NCBI RefSeq assembly: GCF_004352835.1
Contig: NZ_SJSB01000011.1
Coordinates: 1-64,000 of the forward strand
Length of the DNA: 64,000 nucleotides
Source: Marinomonas flavescens
Lineage (GTDB): Bacteria; Pseudomonadota; Gammaproteobacteria; Pseudomonadales; Marinomonadaceae
Direction: 5' to 3'
Shown here in pieces: positions 19,063 to 28,064 of the stretch. Position numbers and translations under genes: made by a program. Numbering within the stretch: the first letter of the stretch is position 1; each line of letters opens with the position of its first letter. The notes below the pieces were generated by a model. The model worked only from the letters and a program-made list of their open reading frames with translations. It was not told the DNA's origin and made no database searches.

Positions 19063-20226
19063 ATGTCAGAGTATTCTTTATTTACTTCAGAATCCGTTTC
19101 TGAAGGTCATCCAGACAAAATTGCAGACCAAGTGTCTGACGCCATCCTTGATGCCATTCTTGAAAAAGATCCAGAAGCACGTGTTGCGTGTGAAACCCTA
19201 GTCAAAACAGGCATGGTGCTTGTTGCCGGTGAAGTCCGTACGGATGCTTGGGTAGACATCGAAGAGATCGCTCGCGGCGTGATTCGTGATATCGGATACA
19301 ACAGTTCAGACATGGGATTCGATTGGGAGTCTTGTGCCGTCATGAACGCCATCGGTAAGCAATCTGCAGATATTGCAGTGGGCGTCGATGAAGCCAGCGA
19401 AAAAGAACAAGGCGCGGGCGACCAAGGCTTAATGTTCGGTTTTGCGACGAATGAAACCGACGTTCTTATGCCTGCTCCTATTACCTACGCACATCGTTTG
19501 GTTCAGCGCCAAGCTGAAGTTCGTAAAAACGGCACCTTAGACTTCTTGCGCCCAGACGCAAAAAGCCAAGTCACTTTCCGCTACGATGAAAATGGCAAGC
19601 CTTGCGCCATCGACGCTGTGGTTCTTTCCACACAACATAGTGCGTCTGTTAAGCAAGCGGATCTTCGCGAAGCGGTAATGGAAGAAATCATCAAACCAGT
19701 ACTGCCAGCAGAATGGCTGTCTAAAGAGACCAAATACTTCATCAACCCAACAGGTCAATTCATCATCGGTGGTCCTGTGGGTGACTGTGGTTTGACCGGA
19801 CGTAAAATCATTGTCGATACTTACGGCGGCATGGCACGTCACGGTGGCGGCGCTTTCTCGGGCAAAGATCCATCCAAAGTAGACCGTTCAGCGGCCTACG
19901 CGGGTCGTTATGTAGCGAAAAACATCGTTGCTGCAGGATTAGCAGACAAGTGTGAAATCCAGATTTCTTACGCTATCGGTGTGGCTGAGCCAACGTCCAT
20001 CAGTATCAATACTTTTGGCACTGGTAAGGTAAGCGATACGTTGATTTCTCAATTGGTTCGTGAGCACTTCGAATTGCGCCCAGCGGGCCTAGTCAAAATG
20101 CTCGACCTAAAACGGCCTATCTACCTACCAACAGCGGCTTATGGCCACTTTGGCCGTACTGGTGATAACTTCACTTGGGAAAAAACAGACAAAGCAGAAG
20201 CGTTACGTCGCGCTGCGGGTTTATAA
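19063..20226 (+). CDS. metK: S-adenosylmethionine synthetase
   Basis: It makes SAM from methionine and ATP. The 387 residues show [19 protein letters not shown] at the N-terminus, [10 protein letters not shown], the ATP loop [38 protein letters not shown] and [19 protein letters not shown]. The ATG at 19063 is chosen because it opens the usual [12 protein letters not shown] and GAGG lies about 10 bases upstream; an in-frame TTG six codons earlier is not needed. It is followed by its own terminator. The structured leader suggests post-transcriptional control. Confidence 0.97.
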   Translation: MSEYSLFTSESVSEGHPDKIADQVSDAILDAILEKDPEARVACETLVKTGMVLVAGEVRTDAWVDIEEIARGVIRDIGYNSSDMGFDWESCAVMNAIGKQSADIAVGVDEASEKEQGAGDQGLMFGFATNETDVLMPAPITYAHRLVQRQAEVRKNGTLDFLRPDAKSQVTFRYDENGKPCAIDAVVLSTQHSASVKQADLREAVMEEIIKPVLPAEWLSKETKYFINPTGQFIIGGPVGDCGLTGRKIIVDTYGGMARHGGGAFSGKDPSKVDRSAAYAGRYVAKNIVAAGLADKCEIQISYAIGVAEPTSISINTFGTGKVSDTLISQLVREHFELRPAGLVKMLDLKRPIYLPTAAYGHFGRTGDNFTWEKTDKAEALRRAAGL

Positions 20227-20245
20227 TCTTCCGTAATTCCAGTAT

Positions 20246-20273
20246 AAAGCCCTCTCTATGAGGGCTTTTTTAT
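20246..20273 (+). terminator. Terminator of metK
   Basis: The stem AAAGCCCTC (20246-20254) / GAGGGCTTT (20260-20268) with a five-base loop is followed by a run of T. Confidence 0.92.
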
Positions 20274-20322
20274 TTATCCATTCTTTTATTGGCTTTTTGA
20301 TACTGACGGAGCATAAGAAAAC

Positions 20323-21054
20323 ATGCGAATCCCACGAATTTTTGTTGATATAGCCTTGGCTGAGAATTCCAAAGTCGAGCTGCCTGATTCTGCCTTTCAG
20401 CATGTTTGCAAAGTGCTCCGCTTAAAAAACGGCAATCCAATGCGTTTGTTTAACGGTCAGGGAGGTCAATATCATGGTGAACTTTGTGATGTTGAAAAGC
20501 GCTCTGCCAGTGTCCAGCTATCAAACTTCGAAACACTGAATAACGAGTCACCACTTAAAGTGACAATTGGACAAACTCTCTCGCGCGGAGAACGGATGGA
20601 TTATGCGATTCAAAAAGCCGTAGAATCTGGCGTTTATGAAATTCAACCGCTTTTCAGCGCCCGTTGCGAAGTCAAACTACAAGACGGTCGCCTCGAAAAG
20701 CGCTTACAGCACTGGCAACAAGTCGCCATCAGTGCCGCTGAGCAATCCGGTCGAGGCATAGTGCCAAAGATCAAAGTGCCAATGAATTTAGTTGACTGGG
20801 TGTCGAATTGTAACGAAATGTTAAAATTGACGCTACATCATCACAGCGCAAAACCCATTTCTCAGTATCAGCAACCAAGTAATAACCAAGTCGCCTTATT
20901 GATCGGACCCGAAGGTGGATTAACAGAGCAAGAAGTAGATGCCGCGAGAGAACACGGTTTTAACGCCATTGCTCTTGGGCCTCGCGTACTCAGGACAGAA
21001 ACCGCTCCAGTGGTAGCGCTTACCGCGCTAAATTTACTCTGGGGTGACGTTTAA
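20323..21054 (+). CDS. rsmE: 16S rRNA m3U1498 methyltransferase
   Basis: This SPOUT-class enzyme of 243 residues methylates N3 of U1498 in 16S rRNA. The N-terminal PUA-like part begins MRIPRIFVDIAL. The C-terminal knot region has LLIGPEGGLTEQEVDAAREHGF and LGPRVLRTETAPVVALTALNLLWGD, both family hallmarks. GGAG lies about 12 bases before the ATG. In related genomes rsmE usually stands next to gshB; here tolC-like and ompA-like genes lie in between. Confidence 0.95.
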   Translation: MRIPRIFVDIALAENSKVELPDSAFQHVCKVLRLKNGNPMRLFNGQGGQYHGELCDVEKRSASVQLSNFETLNNESPLKVTIGQTLSRGERMDYAIQKAVESGVYEIQPLFSARCEVKLQDGRLEKRLQHWQQVAISAAEQSGRGIVPKIKVPMNLVDWVSNCNEMLKLTLHHHSAKPISQYQQPSNNQVALLIGPEGGLTEQEVDAAREHGFNAIALGPRVLRTETAPVVALTALNLLWGDV

Positions 21055-21161
21055 CTGTTTTATCTAAAAAGATATTCCTGTTAATGTAACACAACCACTA
21101 CAGACTAATTGCCAAAATGGATTTAGCATCAATAAAAGATAAATTAAGGGATAAACAAGAC

Positions 21162-22685
21162 ATGTTATTGCGAACTTTCATACTGCGTGTAACCTACTTA
21201 GGGGTCATTCTTTCCTCTACACATTTGTACGCTTCGACACTAGAAGAAGCGACCTACACTGCGATCAATAATAGTCCTACCGTTCGACAAGCTATTGCCA
21301 AATTCCGAGAAGAAAGCCAAAACACAGAAATATCTCGGCACAATGGTTTTTATCCTAGCATTGACCTTGCTGCAGGAGTAGGTAAAGAAACGACCTACGC
21401 TGATGTTAGTAATTCAGATGACATTACCCTAACAAGAAGAGAGCTTTCTTTATCCCTTACTCAACCTATTTTTAATGGTTTTGCTACAACTTATGACATT
21501 AAACGCTTAAGTAATGAAGCAGAGGCAGATCGTTGGAGTGCATTAGTATCGGTTGAAAATACCGCTTTAAGCGTCGCTCAGGTTTATGCAAACGTACTGC
21601 GTTACCGAGAGCTCGTGGATCTGGCAGATCTGAACCTAGAAACGCACAAACGAATCTATAGTCAGATCAAGTTAAAAAGCGATACAGGGGTTGGTAGAAA
21701 ATCTGATTTGAGTCAAATCACCGCCCGCTTAGCAAAAGCGTATGCCAATAGTTATGCTGCCATAAATAATCTTCGTGATGCAGAAAGTAACTACAAAAAT
21801 ACGGTTGGCCAATTGCCGCCAAAAGATATGATTTACCCAGTTCCTGATAAAAGTTTATTACCTAAAAGCTTAGATGATGCGATCGCTCAAGCTCTGGCAA
21901 AAAACCCAACCATCGAAGGTTCTAAATGGGATGTAGAAGCAACAGAGAACTATAAAAAGTCCATTGAAGGCGCCAAATACCCGACAGTTAATTTTGTGGT
22001 AGAGCGAACGTGGAATAATAATGTTGATGGTACTACTGGTCGAGATGCTGACTTACAGGCCATGTTCAGACTAAATTACAATTTATACAATGGCGGCAAC
22101 TACAAACGTAACAAAGAGGTCGCAGTACAACAACAGGTTCAAGCCTCTGAAATACGCAGAAAAACGATTCGAGACACCGAACTATCTACTCGTCTTGCTT
22201 GGGCCGCTTATGAAGCAACCACAGGACAAAAAGAGCACATTAAGCAATATGTTGTTGCGACAAAAGAGTCTGAAGTCGCTTATGAGAAGCAATTTCGCCT
22301 TGGTCGACGCACCCTTCTTGATGTACTTGATAGTGAAAATGAACTGTTCCAAGCTCGACAAGACTATGTCAACGCAGACTACGATGAATTGTTCTCAGAG
22401 TTTCGCCTATTCAATGCCAAAGGTGATTTGATGAGGGCATTCAGAATATATCGCCCACCACTACTTGGTTTTAAAGATGAGTTTGATGCTAAGCAACCGG
22501 CACCTACTGGAGCATCACCGATCGAAAAACTAAAAGCAGCCGAAAAAGAAGCGCAGAAAAGCTCAACAGTTATGGTGAAAGAACAAGATACTGTGAAACA
22601 GTCAACCACGCAAAAAACAGATGAGAAAGCTCTCGAGAAAGAACTGTTTTTAGACTCTGATAAACAAAGCGGAGGCTGGCAATAA
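21162..22685 (+). CDS. TolC-family outer-membrane efflux/secretion protein
   Basis: This is an outer-membrane channel protein of about 507 residues, of the type that works with type I secretion or efflux pumps (AggA/LapE-like). The ATG at 21162 is preferred: it is preceded by AAGGGA and opens a signal peptide (about residues 1-24, ending LYA), whereas an ATG 15 codons upstream has no ribosome site. Two TolC repeats are visible, with LTQPIFNGFATTYD, the coiled-coil stretches and FRLGRRTLLDVLDSENELFQAR. The C-terminal 70 residues are a charged extension beyond the usual channel. No inner-membrane pump genes are adjacent. The stop overlaps the start of the ompA-like gene. Confidence 0.88.
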   Translation: MLLRTFILRVTYLGVILSSTHLYASTLEEATYTAINNSPTVRQAIAKFREESQNTEISRHNGFYPSIDLAAGVGKETTYADVSNSDDITLTRRELSLSLTQPIFNGFATTYDIKRLSNEAEADRWSALVSVENTALSVAQVYANVLRYRELVDLADLNLETHKRIYSQIKLKSDTGVGRKSDLSQITARLAKAYANSYAAINNLRDAESNYKNTVGQLPPKDMIYPVPDKSLLPKSLDDAIAQALAKNPTIEGSKWDVEATENYKKSIEGAKYPTVNFVVERTWNNNVDGTTGRDADLQAMFRLNYNLYNGGNYKRNKEVAVQQQVQASEIRRKTIRDTELSTRLAWAAYEATTGQKEHIKQYVVATKESEVAYEKQFRLGRRTLLDVLDSENELFQARQDYVNADYDELFSEFRLFNAKGDLMRAFRIYRPPLLGFKDEFDAKQPAPTGASPIEKLKAAEKEAQKSSTVMVKEQDTVKQSTTQKTDEKALEKELFLDSDKQSGGWQ

Positions 22686-23293
22686 ACTTACTACGCGCGA
22701 TTTTATTAAGCACCGTCAGTTTAAGCTTAACGTTACACGCTGCTGATGGTGTTTCTCTTTATGGAGATAAAATAAAACCTCAAACACTAAAAGACGACGA
22801 TCACGACGGTGTCATCAACGCTCGAGATAGCTGCCCTAATACGCCTTTAGGCTCTTTCGTGTCTATTCAAGGTTGCCCAACGGTAAGCACTTCGGTGCTG
22901 TCTATGGATCTAAAAATCCTCTTCAAACCTGATAAATATGATGTCAGTCCGCTCTTTTATGGCCAAATCAAACGCCTAGCTGACTTTCTCATTGCTCACC
23001 CGGATACCAAGGTCAGTGTTGAAGGCTATACCGATAATGTTGGCGATAACGAAAGGAACTTAGCGTTATCAAAAAACCGAGCTTCTGCGATTACTGATAT
23101 TCTTGTACAGAAGTTTAAAATAGCTCAAAACCGAGTAAAAGCGGTTGGTTTTGGGGAAAGCAATCCAATCGCAGAGAATGACACGCCAGAAGGCAGAGCA
23201 AAAAATCGACGAGTGATTGCCGAAGTGTATGCTGAAAAAACGCAAAGCTTACGAAAGTGGACAATATACAGTGTGGATGAAGACATAAAATAA
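22682..23293 (+). CDS. OmpA-family peptidoglycan-binding protein with an apparent AUA start
   Basis: The frame encodes a signal peptide (xNLLRAILLSTVSLSLTLHA), then DDDHDGVINARDSCPNTPLG (thrombospondin type 3 repeat) and an OmpA C-terminal domain: SVEGYTDNVGD, NLALSKNRASA and RAKNRRVIAEVY, which bind peptidoglycan. The frame opens at 22664, and no ATG, GTG or TTG occurs in it before GTG 22859, which would remove both the signal and the calcium-type repeat. The only well-placed site is GGAGG (22671-22675) six bases before ATA at 22682, with ATAA overlapping the tolC stop. Length would be 203 residues. A G-to-A change (ATGA to ATAA) would leave the tolC stop intact. It could be a genuine AUA start, a recent mutation or a sequencing error. 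Confidence 0.7.
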   Translation: MNLLRAILLSTVSLSLTLHAADGVSLYGDKIKPQTLKDDDHDGVINARDSCPNTPLGSFVSIQGCPTVSTSVLSMDLKILFKPDKYDVSPLFYGQIKRLADFLIAHPDTKVSVEGYTDNVGDNERNLALSKNRASAITDILVQKFKIAQNRVKAVGFGESNPIAENDTPEGRAKNRRVIAEVYAEKTQSLRKWTIYSVDEDIK

Positions 23294-23429
23294 CGTTGAT
23301 TAAGTTTAGTCAAAAAGGAAAACTAGGGTGTTTTTTTATCTCAGCGCCCCCATATTCTATAGCATTAGTCCTTATAAACCGATTTTAAGCAGTAGTTAGA
23401 TTTTGACTCATCGCTTTAGGAAATAACAC

Positions 23430-24380
23430 ATGACAATCAAACTTGGTATTGTAATGGATCCGATTGGAGCCATTAATTACAAAAAAGACACTTCTCTCGC
23501 CATGTTATGGGCTGCGGCTGAAAAAGGCTGGCAACTCATTTATATGGAACAAAAAGATCTGTTCCTAGATAACGGCAAAGCCTACGCTATGGCGCGATCT
23601 TTACAAGTTCATAAAGATCCAGAACACTTTTATGACTTAGGTGAAGAAAGTAAAATAGCATTAGGTGACCTAGATGTTATTTTAATGCGTAAAGACCCAC
23701 CATTTGATGGCGAGTTTGTCTATAGCACTATGATTCTTGAGCAAGCCGAACGTGATGGCGCTATGGTCGTCAATGATCCCAAAAGTCTACGTGACTGCAA
23801 TGAGAAACTGTTCGCAACACAATTCCCTGAATGCTGTCCGCCGGTTCTCGTAACACGTCGCGCCGATTTATTAAGAGCATTTCATCAAGAACACGGTGAC
23901 GTTATCTTTAAACCGCTCGACGGTATGGGTGGGAGCTCTATTTTCCGCCTTAAAGCAGATGACGCCAATGTCAGTGTGATCATTGAGACGTTGACCCAAA
24001 TGGGCGCTGAACAAATCATGGCGCAAAAATTTATCCCTGAGATCAAACAAGGTGATAAACGTATTTTAGTGGTCAATGGCGAGCCTATTCCTTACGCTCT
24101 AGCGCGCATTCCTGCAGCCGGTGAAACGCGTGGTAATCTAGCCGCTGGTGGCCGAGGCGAAGGTCAACCGCTTACCGATCGTGATCGCTGGATCTGTGAC
24201 CAAGTCATTCCTTCTCTGAAAGAAAAAGGGCTTATGTTCGTTGGCCTTGATGTGATTGGTGATTATTTAACAGAAATAAATGTGACTAGCCCTACATGTG
24301 TCCGTGAATTAGACACTCAATTTGGTTTAAACATCGCTATGGTATTGATGGATGCAATAGAAGCCCGCTTAGCTTCCTAA
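23430..24380 (+). CDS. gshB: Glutathione synthetase
   Basis: This ATP-grasp ligase joins gamma-glutamylcysteine and glycine to form glutathione. The 316 residues match the E. coli enzyme (315). It shows IVMDPIGAINYKKDTS at the N-terminus, VILMRKDPPFD, FKPLDGMGGSSIFR, AQKFIPEIKQGDKRILVVNGEP and the metal and substrate end EINVTSPTCVRELD. AGGAAAT precedes the ATG. It is followed after 6 bases by the tonB-like gene. Confidence 0.97.
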   Translation: MTIKLGIVMDPIGAINYKKDTSLAMLWAAAEKGWQLIYMEQKDLFLDNGKAYAMARSLQVHKDPEHFYDLGEESKIALGDLDVILMRKDPPFDGEFVYSTMILEQAERDGAMVVNDPKSLRDCNEKLFATQFPECCPPVLVTRRADLLRAFHQEHGDVIFKPLDGMGGSSIFRLKADDANVSVIIETLTQMGAEQIMAQKFIPEIKQGDKRILVVNGEPIPYALARIPAAGETRGNLAAGGRGEGQPLTDRDRWICDQVIPSLKEKGLMFVGLDVIGDYLTEINVTSPTCVRELDTQFGLNIAMVLMDAIEARLAS

Positions 24381-24386
24381 CATATC

Positions 24387-25247
24387 ATGCGGGTAGCAGA
24401 TCGATTTACAATTTCCCTCTTCATTGCCATTAGCGCACACGTGCTAATGGTAGTGCTTGTTGGGTTTGACTTCTCACTGCCAAGCCCAAAACCAAAAACA
24501 CTTGAAATAACGTTAGTTCAACATACTTCAGAAGCGCCTAAAGAAGCTGATTTCATCGCTCAAGCCAATCAGCAAGCCAGTGGAACAGAACTTAGAAAGC
24601 ACAAACTGACCACGACAGAAACGGCACGATTCTTATCGGATAACATTAAAGATATTACCCCTCCAGTACAGCCCCAAATTGCCTCAAGTGAACCAGTAAG
24701 AGACAAGCAACTGTTAACAACAGATGACCCTGATGCGGTATTCAAAGTTGAAAAAGTACCTGACCACCAACAAAAAACACTTGAAGAGCGCTTTAAAGGT
24801 GAAACTCAAATTCCTGATCACCTTTCTAGTGATATTTCCACGCTAGAAGCCTTATTAGATAGACAACGCCAAGCCTATGCTAAGCGACCTAGGATACGCC
24901 GACTGACCTCAGTATCTGCCAAGGCAGCTGTCGATGCTAAATACCTTGATAATTGGCGTAGGCGCATTGAACGCATCGGTAATACTCACTATCCTGCGGA
25001 AGCCAAACGTCACCATTTATATGGTCAACTTCGTTTAGCCGTTATGCTATTGCCAAATGGGCATGTTGATAGTATCGAGGTTCTACATTCATCGGGTATT
25101 CGTGTTCTCGATGATGCCGCCATGAGAATTGTCCGACTGGCAGCACCTTTTGAGGTTTTTCCAGAAGCGCTCAAGAAGAACGTAGATAAATTAGAAATTA
25201 TTCGGACCTGGCACTTCTTACCTGGCAATGAACTGCAGAGTAAATAA
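24387..25247 (+). CDS. TonB-family energy transducer
   Basis: This is a periplasm-spanning protein of 286 residues with one N-terminal membrane segment (about 9-29) and a charged, proline-containing middle region. The C-terminal TonB domain (about 195-283) has YPAEAKRHHLYGQLRLAVMLLPNGHV and a terminal TWHFLP. Such proteins pass proton-motive energy to outer-membrane receptors. No exbBD genes are adjacent. The gene follows gshB closely with no strong ribosome site, which suggests coupling; gshB-tonB is a common gammaproteobacterial pair. Confidence 0.9.
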   Translation: MRVADRFTISLFIAISAHVLMVVLVGFDFSLPSPKPKTLEITLVQHTSEAPKEADFIAQANQQASGTELRKHKLTTTETARFLSDNIKDITPPVQPQIASSEPVRDKQLLTTDDPDAVFKVEKVPDHQQKTLEERFKGETQIPDHLSSDISTLEALLDRQRQAYAKRPRIRRLTSVSAKAAVDAKYLDNWRRRIERIGNTHYPAEAKRHHLYGQLRLAVMLLPNGHVDSIEVLHSSGIRVLDDAAMRIVRLAAPFEVFPEALKKNVDKLEIIRTWHFLPGNELQSK

Positions 25248-25267
25248 AACACTTCATATTCTAGGCA

Positions 25268-25303
25268 TAAAAAAACCCTCTGCAAACTGAGAGGGTTTTA
25301 TAA
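25268..25303. terminator. Bidirectional terminator between tonB-like gene and rpoH
   Basis: AAAACCCTC (25272-25280) and GAGGGTTTT (25291-25299) form a perfect 9-bp stem with A and T tracts at both sides, serving the converging transcripts. Confidence 0.9.
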
Positions 25304-25329
25304 TTTTCATGCCAGCAGGCCAATAGGGA

Positions 25330-26196
25330 TCAGCTAAACTGACCATCTCCCATAGCAAGACGTATTTTCTTCATTGCATTTTTTTCTAACTGACGAATAC
25401 GCTCAGCAGAAACACCATATTCATCAGCCAATTCATGCAGTGTTGATTTGCTGTCAGATAACCAGCGTTGTACTAAAATATTACGACTGCGTTCATCAAG
25501 ATCAGACATAGCGTCTTCTAGGCGACTGTTTGAATCCGCTTCCCAATTACCGTTCTCTAATAGCGTAGCTGGATTATGAGCATGATCTTCTAAATATTGA
25601 GAAGGTGCTTGAAAAGCACTGTCATCATCGTCATCAGCAGAGGCATCGAATGCCATATCAGAAGAACTCAAACGTCCTTCCATTTGACGAACCACTGCTG
25701 GCGTAACACCTAAATCACTGGCAACGGATTCTACTTCTGAGTTACTAAACCAAGACAATGTCTTTTTAGCACTACGAAGATTAAAGAACATTTTACGCTG
25801 GGCTTTCGTTGTTGCCACTTTCACGATGCGCCAGTTCTTAAGAATAAATTCATGGATTTCAGCTTTAATCCAATGAACAGCAAAAGAAACAAGACGAACA
25901 CCCACTTCAGGGTTAAAGCGTTTTACCGCTTTCATCAAGCCTACATTGCCTTCTTGAATCAGATCACCTTGGGCCAAACCATAGCCTGAGTAACTTTTCG
26001 CAATATGAACTACGAATCGTAAGTGTGACATGACCAACGTGCGAGCAGACTCAAGGTCTTCTTTATAATAAAGACTTTCCGCTAATGTCTTTTCTTCATC
26101 GGCAGTCAAAATTGGAATTCTACTGACGGCCTGTATGTAAGATTCTAGATTCTGGCCTGGAATCATTATATCTGTAGGCTGGAGAGCTTTACCCAT
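25330..26196 (-). CDS. rpoH: RNA polymerase sigma-32 (heat shock) factor
   Basis: It directs RNA polymerase to heat-shock promoters. The 288 residues show region 2 with [39 protein letters not shown] and [19 protein letters not shown], the RpoH box QRKMFFNLR that sets it apart from other sigma factors, and region 4 with the helix-turn-helix [23 protein letters not shown]. The ATG at 26196 is chosen because AGGTGG precedes it and [10 protein letters not shown] fits; an ATG 25 codons upstream has no support. It follows ftsYEX as in many gammaproteobacteria, with a 128-base gap that should hold its own promoter. Confidence 0.97.
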   Translation of the reverse strand: MGKALQPTDIMIPGQNLESYIQAVSRIPILTADEEKTLAESLYYKEDLESARTLVMSHLRFVVHIAKSYSGYGLAQGDLIQEGNVGLMKAVKRFNPEVGVRLVSFAVHWIKAEIHEFILKNWRIVKVATTKAQRKMFFNLRSAKKTLSWFSNSEVESVASDLGVTPAVVRQMEGRLSSSDMAFDASADDDDDSAFQAPSQYLEDHAHNPATLLENGNWEADSNSRLEDAMSDLDERSRNILVQRWLSDSKSTLHELADEYGVSAERIRQLEKNAMKKIRLAMGDGQFS

Positions 26197-26324
26197 CTCT
26201 ATTTCCACCTTTTTAAGTTCATAATGTCTATGAATCGATAGTAGCAAGTTAATATCTGTTGTGTGTGACAAAAATGTGAATTAACCGTGTTGTTTGTATA
26301 ACAATCAAACAAACATGATTTGTG

Positions 26325-27332
26325 TCACTGTAGCTCTATATGTGTAATATGGCGATTAACGGCAATCCACGCCCCTAATGTGCCAATTAATGAGCTTATA
26401 GTTAAACATAAAACAATTTCACCTGCATTAAAAGTCTGCAGCTGAAAACCACCATGATACAGCTCGATTAATCGTTCTGCCGGAGCGCTCACCCACCAGC
26501 TAAGTAAGAGAATACACACTGTAGCGAAAAATCCTCCTAATATCCCAAACCAAAATCCCATGTAGAGAAAGGGTCGTCGAATATAACTATCGGTGGCTCC
26601 AACCAACTTCATGACAAGCACTTCATCTCGCCGACTTTCTACTGCCATTCTGATAGTGTTGCCAACAATTAACAGCACAGCAACGACCAATAAAATAGAC
26701 AAAGCGTACACAAATCGCTGTCCGAAACTCAGTATATTCGCAAGGCGTTGTAACCATTGTGCATCTAATTCTGCGTATTCCACGCCACTTTGTGCAGCAA
26801 GCTGATCTCGCAAGGTTTGCAAGTCCGATAAAGATTGCAGATTAACCGCTTCTTTAGGCACCACTTTCAACACGATCGGTAATGGATTTTCAGGCAACGA
26901 CGATAGAACCTGCTCATAACCACTAGATCGTTCAAAATAACGTAGGCCCTCTTCTTTCGATACATAATCAACGGACGCAACATCCGCACGAGCAGACAGA
27001 CGATGAGACAATGCCAACGCTTTAGTGTCATCCACTTGGGGAAACAAATACAGGGTAATAACCGACTGCTGCTCCCAGTTATCCGTTACGGATTGAACGT
27101 TCTTCAATACAACATACAAACCACCGGGTAACGACAAGGCAATCGCAATGACCATAACGGTCATAACGGTCGCTAAAGGGTAATTCACTAACCGCATAAA
27201 ACTCTCGGTTAGAGTGCCTTGATGCTGACGAAGATATTGTCCAATATTAAAGGAAGGGCGCGTCGGCCAGTTATGTTTTGTCGCTTTAATAGATTGGCGT
27301 GTGGCGCCACGACGAGAAGGTTTCTGAGACAT
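26325..27332 (-). CDS. ftsX: Cell-division ABC permease FtsX
   Basis: This inner-membrane partner of FtsE activates peptidoglycan hydrolases through EnvC-type proteins at the septum. It has 335 residues with a basic cytoplasmic start, a first membrane segment near 55-78 and a periplasmic domain with YLFPQVDDTKALALSHRLS and VDYVSKEEGLRYFE. Three further segments follow near 212-330, with VESRRDEVLVMKLVGATDSYIRRPFL typical of FtsX. Its ATG abuts the ftsE stop codon directly (TAAATG), so translation is coupled. Confidence 0.95.
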   Translation of the reverse strand: MSQKPSRRGATRQSIKATKHNWPTRPSFNIGQYLRQHQGTLTESFMRLVNYPLATVMTVMVIAIALSLPGGLYVVLKNVQSVTDNWEQQSVITLYLFPQVDDTKALALSHRLSARADVASVDYVSKEEGLRYFERSSGYEQVLSSLPENPLPIVLKVVPKEAVNLQSLSDLQTLRDQLAAQSGVEYAELDAQWLQRLANILSFGQRFVYALSILLVVAVLLIVGNTIRMAVESRRDEVLVMKLVGATDSYIRRPFLYMGFWFGILGGFFATVCILLLSWWVSAPAERLIELYHGGFQLQTFNAGEIVLCLTISSLIGTLGAWIAVNRHITHIELQ

Positions 27333-28004
27333 TTAACCAAACCCTCCATCATTGACCATTCGCCCTTGATTTAAAGTCAGTACGCGGTGTCGCATTCGTG
27401 CAACCAAGGCTAAATCATGACTTGCAACCAACACGGTTACACCAACATTGTTAAATTCTTGAAATAGATTCATGATTTCTGACGATAACCTAGGGTCTAA
27501 ATTACCTGTTGGTTCATCTGCTAACAAAAGTTGAGGCTTATTGACTACCGCCCGGGCGATGCCAATACGCTGCTGCTCTCCTCCAGACAATGCCATTGGA
27601 TTATATTTTTCTTTATCCAATAACCCTACTTTATCTAAAGCGGCACGCACTCGCTTTGCTATTTGCTCATGATCAGCACCACTCACTTGCAATGGCAAGG
27701 CTACATTATGAAAAACGCTTCGATCAAACAATAACTGATGGTTTTGAAAAACGACACCAACACGTCGTCGATGCTGAGGAATGGCACGACGACTTAGCGT
27801 ACGTAAATCCACACCATCAACCAGAATTTGGCCTGATGTCTGACGTTCAATCATCATCATGAGCTTCATTAAGGTGCTTTTACCGGCACCGGAATGACCG
27901 GTTAGAAACGCCATTTCACCTTGCTGTAAGTGAAAGCTCACTTGCGACAAAGCTTCTTGCCCGCTGTCGTACTTCTTTCCAACTCGCTGAAATTCAATTT
28001 CCAC
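27333..28004 (-). CDS. ftsE: Cell-division ATP-binding protein FtsE
   Basis: This ATPase partner of FtsX has 223 residues. It shows Walker A GHSGAGKSTLMKL, the Q-loop VFQNHQLLFDRSV, signature ALSGGEQQRIGIARAVV, Walker B LLLADEPTGNLD and the H-loop VASHDLALV, all closely like E. coli FtsE. The first codon is GTG (28002-28004), since no in-frame ATG fits the usual N-terminus. It sits 60 bases downstream of ftsY. Confidence 0.96.
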   Translation of the reverse strand: MEIEFQRVGKKYDSGQEALSQVSFHLQQGEMAFLTGHSGAGKSTLMKLMMMIERQTSGQILVDGVDLRTLSRRAIPQHRRRVGVVFQNHQLLFDRSVFHNVALPLQVSGADHEQIAKRVRAALDKVGLLDKEKYNPMALSGGEQQRIGIARAVVNKPQLLLADEPTGNLDPRLSSEIMNLFQEFNNVGVTVLVASHDLALVARMRHRVLTLNQGRMVNDGGFG

Positions 28005-28064
28005 GCTATCACGGTATCCTTAGTTCATTGGCAAACAGTAAGAGATAATATTAGTAGCTTACTC

